Shown: one piece after another, positions 1 through 11,042 of the stretch
Layout: each line of letters begins with the position of its first letter
Position numbering within the stretch: position 1 is the stretch's first letter
Assembly: GCA_004794655.1 (NCBI GenBank)
Contig: SMMW01000567.1
Span: 2,046,001 to 2,110,000 of the forward strand
Length of the DNA stretch: 64,000 nt
Source of the DNA: Marisa cornuarietis
Lineage: Eukaryota > Mollusca > Gastropoda > Architaenioglossa > Ampullariidae
Reading direction: 5' to 3'
The notes under the pieces: model-generated
Seen by the model: the letters and a program-made list of their open reading frames with translations, nothing else
The model's database searches: none
What the model was told of the DNA's origin: nothing
Translations under genes and position numbers: made by a program

Positions 1-301
1 ATTGTTCCTATTCCCTGTGTGGCAGAGGCAGAAACCACAGACGCAGTTTGTAAAAACACAAACACAGTATACCTCCTCCCAGCCCATGCCAATCATGAAC
101 GTGACATTCAGTCTCTTTTACTTGTTCGGTCTTCCTGACAACAAAGGTATCGATGTTATCTTCATCACTGCACTAATTATCGTCATTTTCATTCTCCCAC
201 TTCAATATAATGTGGAAAATATTTTCCCGTTATTTTGTCTCTCGTGTTCACATCCACTTTGAGACTTCCGGTAAAAGGCCTTTGAACTTTGTGTGTTGCA
301 G
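1..301. other. Intron or upstream flank of the claudin-like gene
   Basis: I see no supported exon here. The segment ends in a splice acceptor (gtgtgttgcag, ending at 301), so it is the 3' part of an intron whose upstream exon lies before the window. The open frame in the first 260 bases has no recognisable homology and is probably chance. Confidence 0.5.
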
Positions 302-403
302 TTCTGGATAAGCTTCAAGGAGTCGTGGATGGCTACTGCTTTAACATCGACTACGAACTTCCAGACAACAGAAACGTCAGCGACGATTTCCTGTCGAGAA
401 TAC
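302..403 (+). CDS. Claudin-like gene, internal exon (first in window)
   Basis: A 102-bp exon between acceptor gtgttgcag and donor gtgagt. It encodes LDKLQGVVDGYCFNIDYELP and onward, hydrophilic with one Cys, which fits the end of the first extracellular loop. It begins and ends inside codons, and the trailing C joins AC of the next exon to make His. Confidence 0.7.
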
Positions 404-3400
404 GTGAGTCTTCTTTCACTTCGATGTCTAAGGCATCGTTGACGACTGGTCTTCAGTTTCGTCGCCAGAATTCTCTTTTCTACGGATAGCAAACACGCGC
501 TTGTACACACACACATATAATTGTGTACAATTTCAGTCCACCAAAAACCAAAATTGTGATAAAAACCCGGATACCCGTTTAATCTTCAAATTTCAAACAA
601 CAATTTTAAAAAGTCCTCTAAAATATAACTTCTTCAGCCTCCCCTGTTATAGCGAGGAACCCTCCCTCCTTGTAACGACGAACAAGTTCCCGGACCTGAT
701 CCCAGTGCCACCTCTATGTTATCCCAACATGTATCCCAAATCGCTACCGCACACACACACACACACACAAACGAAGAGCGTGCACACTTCATAATGGCTG
801 TCTTGTTTTCGCATCGCAGACCTCCTTAGACTGTTCCTGGCCTTCTACATCATCTCTCTTGTCTTCTTTGTGGCGGCCTATGTTTTCGGACTCATCCTGT
901 GCTGCTGGCGTGTCTCACGCTGGGCCTACATTGCGGGGCTCTGTGCCTACATCGCAGGTAAGGCTCTTTCATCCAAGGGAAGATAATATCTCGGTCATTT
1001 TATTTGTTTTGTTTTTTAATGACACATATAGTGGCTTTTGGATTGTGACTAGCTTTGTTAATTATATCTCTGCTGTATTCAGTCCTGTCTCGTATAGTTA
1101 TAGGGGCCTGTAAATGTTGATCGTGGACTTATTTCGTGAAATTTATATCAGTCGTATAAGGAGTTTGTTAGACACATTAGTGATATTTGTCTCTCCTAAA
1201 TTATAGTGCGTTGAGGTTTTTTTTAAAGACGGCAGATAAATTTTCATATAATCCAAGGCAAAGTTATGATAAGTTATCTGTGAAAATAATTGTGAGATAC
1301 GAGTATCACTGAATTGAGGTTCAGCTGTTAAACTGTCTTTATTGCGTGTTCCACTGATTTATTTTCTTCTCCCTGAGTCAGATGCAGGTAAAAAAAAAAT
1401 TTATACTTTTTTAAACGCATGAAAACTGCGAACTTCGAAATTTAAAAGAAAAGCTTGTATACAAAAGCATGCTAGATACGGAACATGTAGGCTGGGTGTG
1501 ATTATGGTGGGCCAAGACAAGAAAACAGTTGCTAGAGGACAGTGACCAGTGAGAGTAGCAGTCTAAGGGAAAGTACTCATGAAAACAGGCATTTGTTTGT
1601 CAGTGACAGGTAGCCTCCCCTCTCACCATGTCGGTCTATTACACAGTTGAACTCGATATGCATCCTTTCCTTGCTGAGTAAAGCGTAGTGTGGACTCTTG
1701 AGTAAGGTTTTCCGCTCATTACTAAGTGAAAATCTTACTTCGTGAGAGTTGTTAGGACTAAAGGGAAGATTATTGGTTTTTCACAAAGTCAGCATATAGC
1801 GAACTAAAGGGATAAATACTGTCTTATTACCCGAGTTACTTCCCTTGCGCTTTCAGCATGCTTTTCTTTTTTTTCCAAGTATTTCATACTAAATGATGTA
1901 CTAATTTTGAAAGGAAATGTCCAAAGAACGTGTGATATAATTGGATGCTAAATATGTATTGGTTGCCTTTTTGCTTTATGTGATAATGCGCGATGCCGTG
2001 TTTTAGTCGTTGTTTTTTTATTTGAACCTTAATTTAAAAGTTTTGTAAATGTAATTTTAGTTGAGGGGTAAACTTTGTTTTCATTGGAATTCCCAACAAA
2101 GACATTTCAATTCTCTTTCACCTTTCAATGTACAATACAAATTTATTGAATTTATTTTTTTTAAGCTTTCAGTGTTGCGGCGGCTATCGCCTTCTTCCAC
2201 GGCGCTGAATACCTTGAACGCAATAAACTGACAGAGCCAGAGTTCTACAACGCATGGTCGTCAGTGAGTGCTCTTCACTCAGAAAACATCGTTCTTTATT
2301 TTAATAGGCACTCATTTTGATGGCTTGGCAGATCTAGAAAATTGTCACTCTTCGTGTTGTCAGCATCATTTGTGATGATTGTGATGGAGGGCGGAAAATG
2401 ACGACGACGACGATAAAAAGAATTAGCGTTTTTACGTTTTTTGCTACAAATCTGTTCATTTCAAAAATTATAAATGCATAATAAAACCACTATTAAAAAT
2501 GAAATAATAAAATGCAATCGCCATTAGTTTAATTACTTACATTTATTACGTCACTTTTATGCCTCATTTGTTAAAGAGTTTTATTTTGTGAAATGTTTAG
2601 AGTGAATATATTTAACGCTGCTTTACCTGCAGTGATTGTATACACCTTGTGCTGTTTGTTCAGACAATCAAGGTGGCAACACGTCGCAACTACGGGTGGT
2701 CATACGCACTGGGGTGGGTGGGTATGATCCTGGCTGCCTTCACTGCAACCTTCTACTCCCTGGCTGGCTGTTACATCACGTCTGCACGTTATGAGGTTAA
2801 CATTTTCCCCATACAATCGATTTTGTTTCTCTTCAAATGATGTTTACAGCTTAGACCAAGAGTGGAAGATGGATTGCTCTTCAAATTCCATTTACTCTTT
2901 ATAGCCAGAGACAAAGTGCAGTATGGAGTTTTTTGTGTGAAGTTATTACTTTTGTCCTGGGAAGAGGTCATTCGAGTGAATAACTGTTTCGCTTGGCTAT
3001 CACATTTTTGGCGTGTTGGCCCGCTATATGAAAGGGCATTAATATGAACAACGGAACTTTTTAGAAGCTTTATAAGTCCGCCACATGGTAGAATTAGCTT
3101 AGAATTTTATGAATCTAGAAATGATTACCAAGCGAATGAAAACGCCAGAAGAAAAAAATAGCGAAATTATTTGCCAATTTATTTTTTTCAATGTGATTTA
3201 TTTATGATAAAGTAAATTATCCTCTGTGTCAGGATCGTGAACGCTTCGATAAAGACCCATCCACCAGGGGGCGCGACTACCCAATAGCCTTGGAGCCGAT
3301 GTACGCTGTGGAAGACCCCTATCTCATCAAACCCTACGCAGCCCCTGGCCCGTACGCCTACCCTCCAACTTACGGACACCCTCGCGCTTACACGGGCCCC

Positions 3401-3484
3401 TACATCCTGGAGTCCCCCCGCTACGCCATTGGGTATGGCAGCGAGGGTCGTGACCTGTGGACCATGCGAGAGATGAGCAGCTAG
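302..3484 (+). CDS. Claudin/PMP22-like four-transmembrane protein, 3' part of gene (5 exons)
   Basis: Five exons (302-403, 820-957, 2166-2263, 2664-2795, 3233-3484) join in frame with GT-AG introns to give about 240 residues ending at TAG. In order they encode an extracellular loop segment, a helix beginning LLRLFLAFYIISLVFFVAAY, a short CCWRVSRW turn, a third helix (AYIAGLCAYIAAFSVAAAIAFF), a polar loop, a fourth helix (YGWSYALGWVGMILAAF...FYSLAG), and an 85-residue Tyr/Pro-rich cytoplasmic tail. The NYGWSYALGW...FYSLAG pattern is typical of the fourth helix of the claudin/PMP22/CACNG superfamily. These proteins sit in the plasma membrane as junction components or channel auxiliaries; which role applies here cannot be told. 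The first helix and the claudin W-GLW-C-C motif must lie upstream, outside the window. No AATAAA was spotted close after the stop. The exon chain is well supported; the family label is by eye. Confidence 0.75.
820..957 (+). CDS. Claudin-like gene, exon with transmembrane helix 2 and start of 3
   Basis: A 138-bp exon (acceptor tcgcatcgcag, donor gtaagg). It encodes a strongly hydrophobic helix, then the short basic turn CCWRVSRW, then AYIAGLCAYIA. The last G pairs with CT of the next exon (Ala), so the frame is kept. Confidence 0.75.
2166..2263 (+). CDS. Claudin-like gene, exon with rest of helix 3 and loop 2
   Basis: A 98-bp exon after a T-rich acceptor (tttttttaag) and before gtgagt. It encodes AFSVAAAIAFFHGAEYLERN and then TEPEFYNAWSS, i.e. 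the end of a helix followed by a polar second extracellular loop. It ends in phase 0. Confidence 0.75.
2664..2795 (+). CDS. Claudin-like gene, exon with transmembrane helix 4
   Basis: A 132-bp, phase-0 exon (acceptor tgtttgttcag, donor gttaac). It encodes TIKVATRRNYGWSYALGWVG and the fourth helix, ending SLAGCYITSARYE. This is the most diagnostic exon for the claudin/PMP22 superfamily. Confidence 0.8.
3233..3484 (+). CDS. Claudin-like gene, terminal exon (cytoplasmic tail)
   Basis: The terminal exon runs from the acceptor cctctgtgtcag to the stop TAG at 3482-3484. It encodes about 83 residues rich in Tyr and Pro (for example PYAAPGPYAYPPTYGHPRAY), ending WTMREMSS. The tail is likely intracellular; the Tyr/Pro richness suggests SH2/SH3/WW-type contacts, which is inference only. 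Confidence 0.8.
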   Translation, partial: DRERFDKDPSTRGRDYPIALEPMYAVEDPYLIKPYAAPGPYAYPPTYGHPRAYTGPYILESPRYAIGYGSEGRDLWTMREMSS

Positions 3485-4450
3485 AGAGACCTTCAGGACG
3501 TCACCAAGATCAGGGTGGCATCCACGGAGCAGGTTTTCCTTTACTGCGAAGAATATTTTAATCGCTGAGCGTATGTTTGCAAACGCGTTCTTCTGAGGCA
3601 AATTGCCTTGCCTTGTGTCTTTTGGTAAAGATTAGGACATTTTATTTGATATAAATGTTAATATTTAGGCAAAAGCTTTGTACTTAAAAAAGGAAATCTG
3701 ACCTTAGTTCTCTTGTCGAATGCGTTACACAAGATATCGCGGTTACTGCCTTACGTATTTTTGTTTGATTTTTATTAGAGTTAAAGGACAATTTATTTAG
3801 CCTAGTATTGCTCTTGCACACTTCAACATTTCAGACATGGTTCAGACGTGTACACAAAAAAAAACCGAAGATGTTATCAGGTGACGACATTATCAATTCA
3901 AATATTCTTGCTATGGACTGTGCTCAAGCTGAAAGAACAAAAGCTTTTACACATAAATTACAGTTAGTGGTCTCCAAATCAGAACCAGATAAGCAGCCAC
4001 CACATCCATGGCAAACTGTTCTCCAAACATTATATTTCACAGATGCAAAAGGATTTACATGACAGAGTTAAGCAGCTTTTTAAAAAATCCACAGATCAAC
4101 AAAGGTTAAAATGAACTGAAGCCCGTGGGTCTGTGTCAGTACTGATATCTCCTAGTCAATAGAAACTGAAGCCACTGAGATACAAGGAGGCATCACTCAC
4201 ACATCTAGTTGGTGGCAGGAAAAAACCATTTAAATTGTCACCATATAAACACGTCAAAGTGAGACTCACAGCCACTCGCCTTCACCTAACGCCTGGACAT
4301 TAGCGCGTTCTTTCACAAACAAATCTGCCTCTTTTTCAGGCCTGTATACATTTAATTATATCAGCAAAACATGGTAAAATAACTAAAAGAATTCTACGGC
4401 ACAAAAAAAAAAATTCTTTATACACATTCCGAAAAATTACTAATTTAGTC
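3485..4450. other. Intergenic region downstream of claudin-like gene
   Basis: AT-rich sequence holding the presumed 3' UTR and then no recognised gene. A reading frame at 3808-4062 includes AFTHKLQLVVSK, faintly like the hAT transposase CFAHTLQLVV segment, but the surroundings do not confirm it. Confidence 0.4.
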
Positions 4451-6545
4451 AGGTGACCAGACGTCCTTTGACCGCGTGTCCCGCCTGCTCAGAGGATGTC
4501 CAGGTGCGACGCCCAACGTCCCGCTTTCTGGCTTTTATTTTAAAAGTCGATCAGTGTCCCACTTGTATGTAAAAATCTGATTACCGTACATTGATTCGCA
4601 TCCGTACCTTTGGTTTTGCCTATCGCCGTTCGATTAATAATTTCAAATTTGTGAACTAGTTTACCGCCTTTTTTGGCGATCCCTATTTAATTTTTGTTGC
4701 TCCGCGCGGGCTCCGGTGTTTGACGCGTGACCAGAAAAATAATGACCTGCTGGCCGATATCTTATTGCACGGCGATGCTGGTGGTCATCTGATCGTCCCT
4801 CCTAAGGTGTCAGCTTCTTTGTTTACGGTTGTTCCCCCACTTCCCAGTGGCATTAACTTTTCTCCCTACCCGCCCATCCACCCATCGCGCTAACAACGTC
4901 TCTAGTTAAAACTTAAATCACGGACGTGTATAGGGTGGATTGATGTCTGTCTGCCGAGACTCACTCTTAGTCTATTGCGAAGTTCGCCGCTGTTAGTCTC
5001 GGCGAACATAAACATTGAATGTGACTAAGCCGGAAGAAAAGTCGTCAAAAGCCTCGTTCTAGTAGTTAACTGAAAAAAATGGTCTGCAAGCTGTCCAGTA
5101 ATACAAGTTCGTGCTTACATTATCTTTCTCATGCTAACCTCCTCTTTTTCATCCTCCTGCCGCTCCAAACTTCCCGTGACACCACCGTGATCAATTTATA
5201 AGCCAAACTGTTTTTCGGGACAGCAGTTTTAAAAATGGTTTTGCAATAATGTGTTTTATTTTGCCAGTTTTGCTGGCTGCGATAATATTAAACGCAATGA
5301 TATGGTATCAAGCACGGACCTTCATAACTGGATAAGCGACTCAGGTTCATGTCCGGTGTAAGTCTCGGCTTTCCTTTAGACAGGCCTCGTGTTTCCGGTT
5401 CTTTGTTTGCATACCTTAAATACATTCTAAAAGTAGATGTTTTGTTTTCGTAACAGAACAATCTATACAATTGTTTCCAAAAAATCAAAAACAATGTTTT
5501 TTTAATGGTTACTGGTAAAACAAGTCAATAGCATCTGTTGTGATGATGTTTTTATATTCCAAAAATTGCCGAAAAATCTAAATGCGTTTTCTATACACAG
5601 AATACATTTTACAGAAAATACTGTTTATTTTGCAATCAATCTTCTTTAACAAGGTTATGATGACAAAAAAGCTTAATTACTCACTTCTAAAATTTCTTCT
5701 ACGTTAGGAAGATCCGCCATTTTGACAGAAAACGGAAGCGAAAGCCCTTCGTTGTTAGGGTTTGTGACGATTGGTCACTCCTATAATAGAGCAAAGAGGC
5801 AACGAATGAGAGACACGTATCCAGGTCCGTGGTACCAAGGATTTACTGTGTAGACCAGCGGGCAAAGTTTTCTTTTTGCAGACTGGTCTCAAAATTCTTA
5901 GCAATGCCGCGGGCCGGTAAAATACCAAACTCCCAAGGACAGGTGACTACACAACAAATCTAGTGATAATGGAATGGACAACAAATGAGAACATAATGGC
6001 GTTCACTTACCGAATTTAGTGTGTAAAGTGAAGCTGTTTGAATTCGCTCACAATAAAACTTTAAAGCCAGGTTTTCCTTTGATAGCCCCTGATGCTCTCT
6101 GACTTCATCAGACATGTCAGCCATGTTTGTTATCTTTGTACTTTGTCTGTGTTAGAATGTTACGGACTGCCGATTTCTAACTCTGTTGTACTTAATAAAA
6201 TAAATTTTAAGCAAATTAGCCTAGGCTGAATTTTTAAAAAATGAAAACAAGTGCATTTCACATTTTGGCAGACGGGCCGATCCAAAGACATCAACGGGCC
6301 GTTCTTTGCCCACCTCTGGCCTAGACCTGTAGACTAATGTAGTTGGTTTGGTGATGGAGAAACGGGAAGAGAAAGTTTCACTGTGTCAAGCACCTTTGAC
6401 ATCTCTCGCTTAGGGCCTAGAGGTTGCAGTGTCAACCTCTCGGTTCACAAGGTCCCCCCTATCGGCTTTTTTTCGGCCCTCTTTGTCGGTGACGACACCA
6501 TTACCGGCACGCGTCCCGCGTTCGCTCCCGAAACGTCTGGTCACC
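4451..6545. mobile_element. About 2.1-kb TIR DNA-transposon-like element, non-autonomous
   Basis: The left end begins aggtgaccagacgtcc and the right end is its inverse (cgtctggtcacc at 6534-6545), with a further GC-rich match inward (ccgcgtgtcccgc against gcgtcccgcg). The direct repeat TTACTAATT lies on both sides (4437-4445 and 6546-6554). The left copy is 5 bp away from the TIR, so it is only a candidate target-site duplication. No transposase frame was recognised inside. A complete smaller hAT-like element sits at 5856-6318. The superfamily is uncertain; hAT-like is the best guess from the end sequence. Confidence 0.55.
5856..6318. mobile_element. hAT-like MITE nested in the 2.1-kb element
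   Basis: The left end is cagcgggcaaagtt and the inverted right end reads cagaggtgggcaaagaacgg, the CAG..GGGCAAA pattern usual for hAT/Charlie-type elements, with GC-rich cgggccgg blocks near both ends. The flanking octamers GTGTAGAC (5848-5855) and GCCTAGAC (6319-6326) agree at 6 of 8 positions, as expected for an aged 8-bp target-site duplication. There is no coding capacity. Confidence 0.65.
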
Positions 6546-8779
6546 TTACTAATTAATCAGCCACTCTAATTAATAAAATTTTAATAAAAATTACTTAAGG
6601 TCCGGCACACAGTCTTTTATCCCTGTTCACTCTTGAAACTGTTCTTAATTTCAGTCACTGGGAAAATGATTCAAAAATTCCAAAAAAAAAAAAAAATTCA
6701 TATATTCCACACACACAAATAAACCAAACCATAAACGCTTCCACTCGGGGACAAACGTTAAACACAAAACTCGATCAGCGCTCTCTCTCGGGACGAGCAA
6801 CCCAACCTTCAAAGACAGACCCTGCCTCGGGGCCAGACCTTTTACACAAAAATGGTGCTGCTTTTGGGGACGAGCGACCACACCAGACTACAGGACTAAA
6901 TCACGCAACTTCAACTCACAAAACATCAACCACAAAAAAAATCTTCAAACATCCCATGGCATCTGCCAGGCCCTATAGACTTCATGGCCCATCACCCGGC
7001 CCTCGTAGACTTTGTGGCCCTCTTCCCGGCCTCATAGTCCGTAGACTTTACAGTCCATCACCCGGCCCTCGTAGTTCGTAGACTGCGCCTATTGACAGTT
7101 ACAACAAAAATTACTACCACATCTCTCTTTTTTTAAATACAGGAAAAATTCACTTTATACAAAATAATCCGACACTAACAAAAACACAACAACGCACCTT
7201 TCTAGGAAGACGCAGCCTCCACTCCCCTACACGCAGTGTCTCTCCACTTGTCATGTCTCTTAAGGAAGTGAAGCGCTGGCCGGCGACAGTTAAATACTCT
7301 TTTTCCCTTTCTTTTCCCACTATCTTTAAAAACCCCTATTACTCATGGCCAGGTGCGACTCGGCCATCCGCGCTGTACTGGCTATTAGCCTCATGTCAGA
7401 TCTCTGCGACAGAGACATTCCAGAATTAATTTGTTGCCATTGCCATAACACACTCACACGCACGCGTACACACTTTCCCCTTTCGATTATTACCTTTGTG
7501 ATGGTTGGATCTTTTGAACTAGACGTTAGAAAACTCGCTGAAAAAAAATCGCGCAAAGCACGAAAGTAAGTTCTAAGGTCACACATTTTGTGGTGCATCA
7601 GCGCCCGAGCCCAGTCACCTCGCTGACATCAGGACCTGTTGGCGGTGGTCTTCTTCATATTTTAAAGCCTTTAAACTTGCTTTCGGCCATCTCGAAAATA
7701 GCTTTCGCTTCGGATGTAGGACTTTGGAGTTTACAATGTGAATTATTTTCAAGCAGTGCTTGAAAATGTTTGTATGAGTTTGACAACATGGTATTACCGC
7801 TTTTTCTTCCCCAGTATGGATAAGCAATAATGTGTGAAAGGTATTGGACGTTTGTTACAATTAAGATGGCTATTGTTGCTGTTATATATTTTGTTTTGAA
7901 ATATGCCATTGTATATGCAAAGCATTTATCGTTTTCCTTTCCCACCAAATATGAAAGTGTCTTTTTCCATTTGATATTGTTGTACGATACAAACCACTGG
8001 TGATATTTGATGCAGTGATACCTAGCGTACTTGATGTATTAGTATAGTATGAATAATAGGGCAAAAGATTTATCGATGTTTTAATAATAGTGTTTTCAAA
8101 CAAGAAGCAGTGAGAAGAAACTGCTGGAAGATCCTTTTAAAGGTTTGGAGATGAAGAAATGGGACAATCTTCAGACTAAGAACCAGGCGACCAACCATAA
8201 TGTGATCGAAATCTGGTCAGGGATAAAATAAAGTATAAAAGAGAAACAAATAAGACAGGACGATAATCAAAGAGTTGAAAATTGCAAAACGGGTATCACG
8301 GGGCATAGGGGAAGATTAGGGGTGGAGTTGGCAACAAAATCTTGTAACGTTTCTACAGCGTCAGTATCTATTGAAAGATCAATCTATTTATTGGATGTTG
8401 AAAGTTTATACATGCATGTATCTATAAATCGTCGGTGAAGGTTATGGCAAGGGTACGAAAGCTTGTGTAAGATACAGCTGGTTACTCCAGGGTTTTTATT
8501 TTACAGCTGATTACTCCAGCTGTCACGTGTACGCTGTCACGCAGGTAGCGAACACTGGACGTCGTCACACAAATGTCTCAGTTCGCCAGCGAGTGATCTG
8601 TCCACTCAGCTTTACTGAGTTTTTCTTTCTTTTTAACATTACCATGGGATTGTTGGCACTAGCTTTCACATATGAGGTACACCGCTTCATAATGCTTACG
8701 GTGTTACAGTGATTACAATTAAAATGTACATATACAACGAACATCTGCAGTTTGTGTTTTGTCGGTGTTGTATTTCAAT
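6546..8779. other. Intergenic region, no gene recognised
   Basis: It contains a degenerate tandem repeat at about 6970-7085, annotated separately, and otherwise AT-rich unique sequence. Short open frames at 7326-7598 and 7615-8103 show no family motifs and are probably chance. Confidence 0.4.
6970..7085. repeat. Degenerate minisatellite, about 30-36 bp unit, about 4 copies
   Basis: Repeated blocks of the form cggccctcgtagactttgtg / cccatcacccggccctcgtag recur at about 30-36 bp spacing. Copies differ by small indels. Confidence 0.6.
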
Positions 8780-8783
8780 GTTT

Positions 8784-9146
8784 TTATAAAGTGGTGTTGG
8801 AGCAACGCCATTTGTGCCCATGCAAGACGAACAGGTGACAGGACAGGGTGGACAGAGGGTCACCTTGACCAAAGATTGCTCTACCTGAGCCAGTATCGAA
8901 CTGTCTGATGCTGGCGGCTGATTGCAGCTGTTCTCCGAGTGTGCTAGCAGTGGCTGGTCTGTGTTTTCGAGGCGACACAACAGTAAACCCACCTGCTGTC
9001 TGGTAGTTGACCGCGGACGCCCGGGGTGTCTTCGCTCTGCAACACTTCTCGTCGAATCGTAGAGTGATTGAGTGAGCAACTCCCAATCGGCGGCCAATTT
9101 CTCGAACACCTACGCCCTCCTGTTGCCATGCAATGAACCTCCTTTG
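8784..9146 (-). pseudogene. Tc1/mariner-type transposase N-terminal relic
   Basis: Reading the minus strand from about 9146 gives QRRFIAWQQEGVGVREIGRR followed by LGVAHSITLRF, a Tc1-type helix-turn-helix DNA-binding domain. A neighbouring frame then yields HPGRPRSTTRQQ, the GRPR AT-hook-like linker typical of the family, so at least one frameshift separates the two. Further on, RKHRPATASTLGEQLQSAA resembles the second helix-turn-helix. I did not find the catalytic DDE/DDD region. This is a decayed cut-and-paste transposon with no retained function; terminal inverted repeats were not located. Confidence 0.65.
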
Positions 9147-10427
9147 GTCGACAGTACTTAATCATCGTCTCTGAGACATAATCAAAAAGGCGCATAGAAA
9201 TCGGCAACAAACCCTCCCGGCGCTCTACAATTACTGAACTGTGACAATGGACAGGGCTTGCACGTGTACTACACTTTTTCTACTATTCTACTACAGTTCT
9301 GCTTTGTCATATGGATATGTTGCAATTGTACTAATTTTGTGTGGGTTCAATGACCTTTTGTGCTTGACTACTGTACTGAGCATGCACAAGACCACACTGG
9401 ATGGTCATCAAATTCACGTTGGCTGTTCACCCACGCAACAAATTCGCTAAAATACCATTTTGAAGTAATACCTAACTGTTGGTACAAACACAATTAATAC
9501 AAATGTACAAAGTATGAAGGATGACCTTTACATTGTTTTCAGCAGCATACTCGTATGTAGAGTTTTTAGTCCGCAATGTTTTACAAAATCACAACAAAGT
9601 TTAGTCAAAAAAACTGTTACACTTCAACTTTGCGAAAGTATAGCCATCTGTGCTGTATACTTGCCCGCCAGATTTAGTCATTTTTATTAATTACTAGCCA
9701 AGATCTGGAAGAAAGCTGAAAAGAGCTCTAAAAAGCTCTCTCTCGTGAGCAACGCGTTCCATTGGCATTCGTTTTATTCCCATTTGTTGCTTCGAGAACC
9801 AGGTTGCCTCGCTTTGCTCACACGAAGAACGTGCAAATCAATTCATGCGTCGGGAACAACATTTGCAACTTGATGGACGCTCTTAGAAACCTGTTCCGTG
9901 CAGAAAGTAACGCGAGAAAAGCTTTCTTCGTGCGAGTCCACTTCCAGCCATGTCCCACCTTCTTCAGAAAATGGAAACTTTCGATCATATGATCGATAAC
10001 ACAGTTGGGAGATAAAAAAAATTTATACAGGTGTATTTTTTTTCTAACGACTGGGTAAAGCTCGGAGCAAGATACCATATCCTCGTGTCTGGAGGAATAA
10101 TACTTTTCGTGTTCTCGAGACACACGTCTACAAACATCGCCATGCACAGAAAGCATTTTGCACCAGTTTGCATCAAGCTTCACCCAGTCATTAGAAATAA
10201 TTGGACCCGATTAGATTTTTATCAAACAGTGTGACGCTAACAACGGGGTTATTGCATACACACGTTTCCAATGTGACTTTATATTAAACGTAACAGATTT
10301 TGTTTTGCTTGATTAACTGGAGGGAAACTTTTTGTTGGTTGCAAAAGAAAAATCCCGGATAACTTAAATTTGTCAGGAGTATTGATTTATTGTTCATTTG
10401 GATTTATGCTTAGACGTTTGTGAATAA
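9147..10427. other. Intergenic region, no gene recognised
   Basis: Mostly unique AT-rich sequence. The short frames at 9241-9450 and 9762-10234 carry no recognisable domain or supporting splice sites. Confidence 0.35.
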
Positions 10428-10475
10428 TAATAAAGTTTATTTATAGAGCGCTTTTTCCACCATCAAAGGTTAGTT
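10428..10475 (-). mobile_element. L2/CR1-like LINE (or derived SINE) 3' tail fragment
   Basis: Read on the minus strand the segment ends gagcgctctataaataaact followed by (tta/att) repeats. This matches the GAGCGCT..ATAAAT..(ATT)n 3' terminus typical of L2-clade LINEs and the SINEs that borrow their tails. Nothing coding remains. Confidence 0.5.
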
Positions 10476-10964
10476 CAATGGGAAACAAAAATAAACACAC
10501 AAAATAAGAATAATAACACATACACGGACGCTCGCAACAGAAAACACATTCTTAAAAACATTGTCGTTTAAATTAGACCTGAGCACGTAAATTCCAATGA
10601 AGATGGAGAAGTATATGTCTTGGGACATCAGAGAACAACTACAAACACAGTTGTATAAAGAGATTTTTAAGTTTCAAGTGAAGCCCAAGTTCAAATACTG
10701 TCTACACACCTCATCTGGATTATCTAAAGAAAACGACGATAAGCATCTGAAGTAGAAATGTTTGCCAACCCCTTGGTCTTAAAAATGTCGGGTACAACTT
10801 TTCTGACTGTGCTAGTGGACGCAGAACTGATGGCGAGATTGAGCCGTGGTTAAAAGGTTCGAACCGCAAGAGAGTGGCTAACACTGCATGGACGAGAGTT
10901 TGCCGATATTTTACGCCATTTTGAAACCGTACTGGCAAACACCACCTGAATAGCTGATCCTCTT

Positions 10965-11042
10965 CTTCTTTTTCTTCTTCATCTTTTTCTTCTTCATATT
11001 TTTCTTCTTCATCTTTTTTTCTTCTTCGTCTTTTTCTTCTCC
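10965..11042 (+). repeat. Polypyrimidine (TTC/TTTTTCTTCTTCATC) tandem tract
   Basis: A near-pure C/T strand in which a tttttcttcttcatc-like unit of about 15-24 bp repeats about four times. It is a mirror-type homopurine/homopyrimidine run and so a candidate triplex-forming tract. Confidence 0.75.

Noticed and set aside
3808..4062. Possible hAT transposase fragment (AFTHKLQLVVSK)
   Set aside because: The resemblance is one short segment and the sequence after it does not continue the family pattern.
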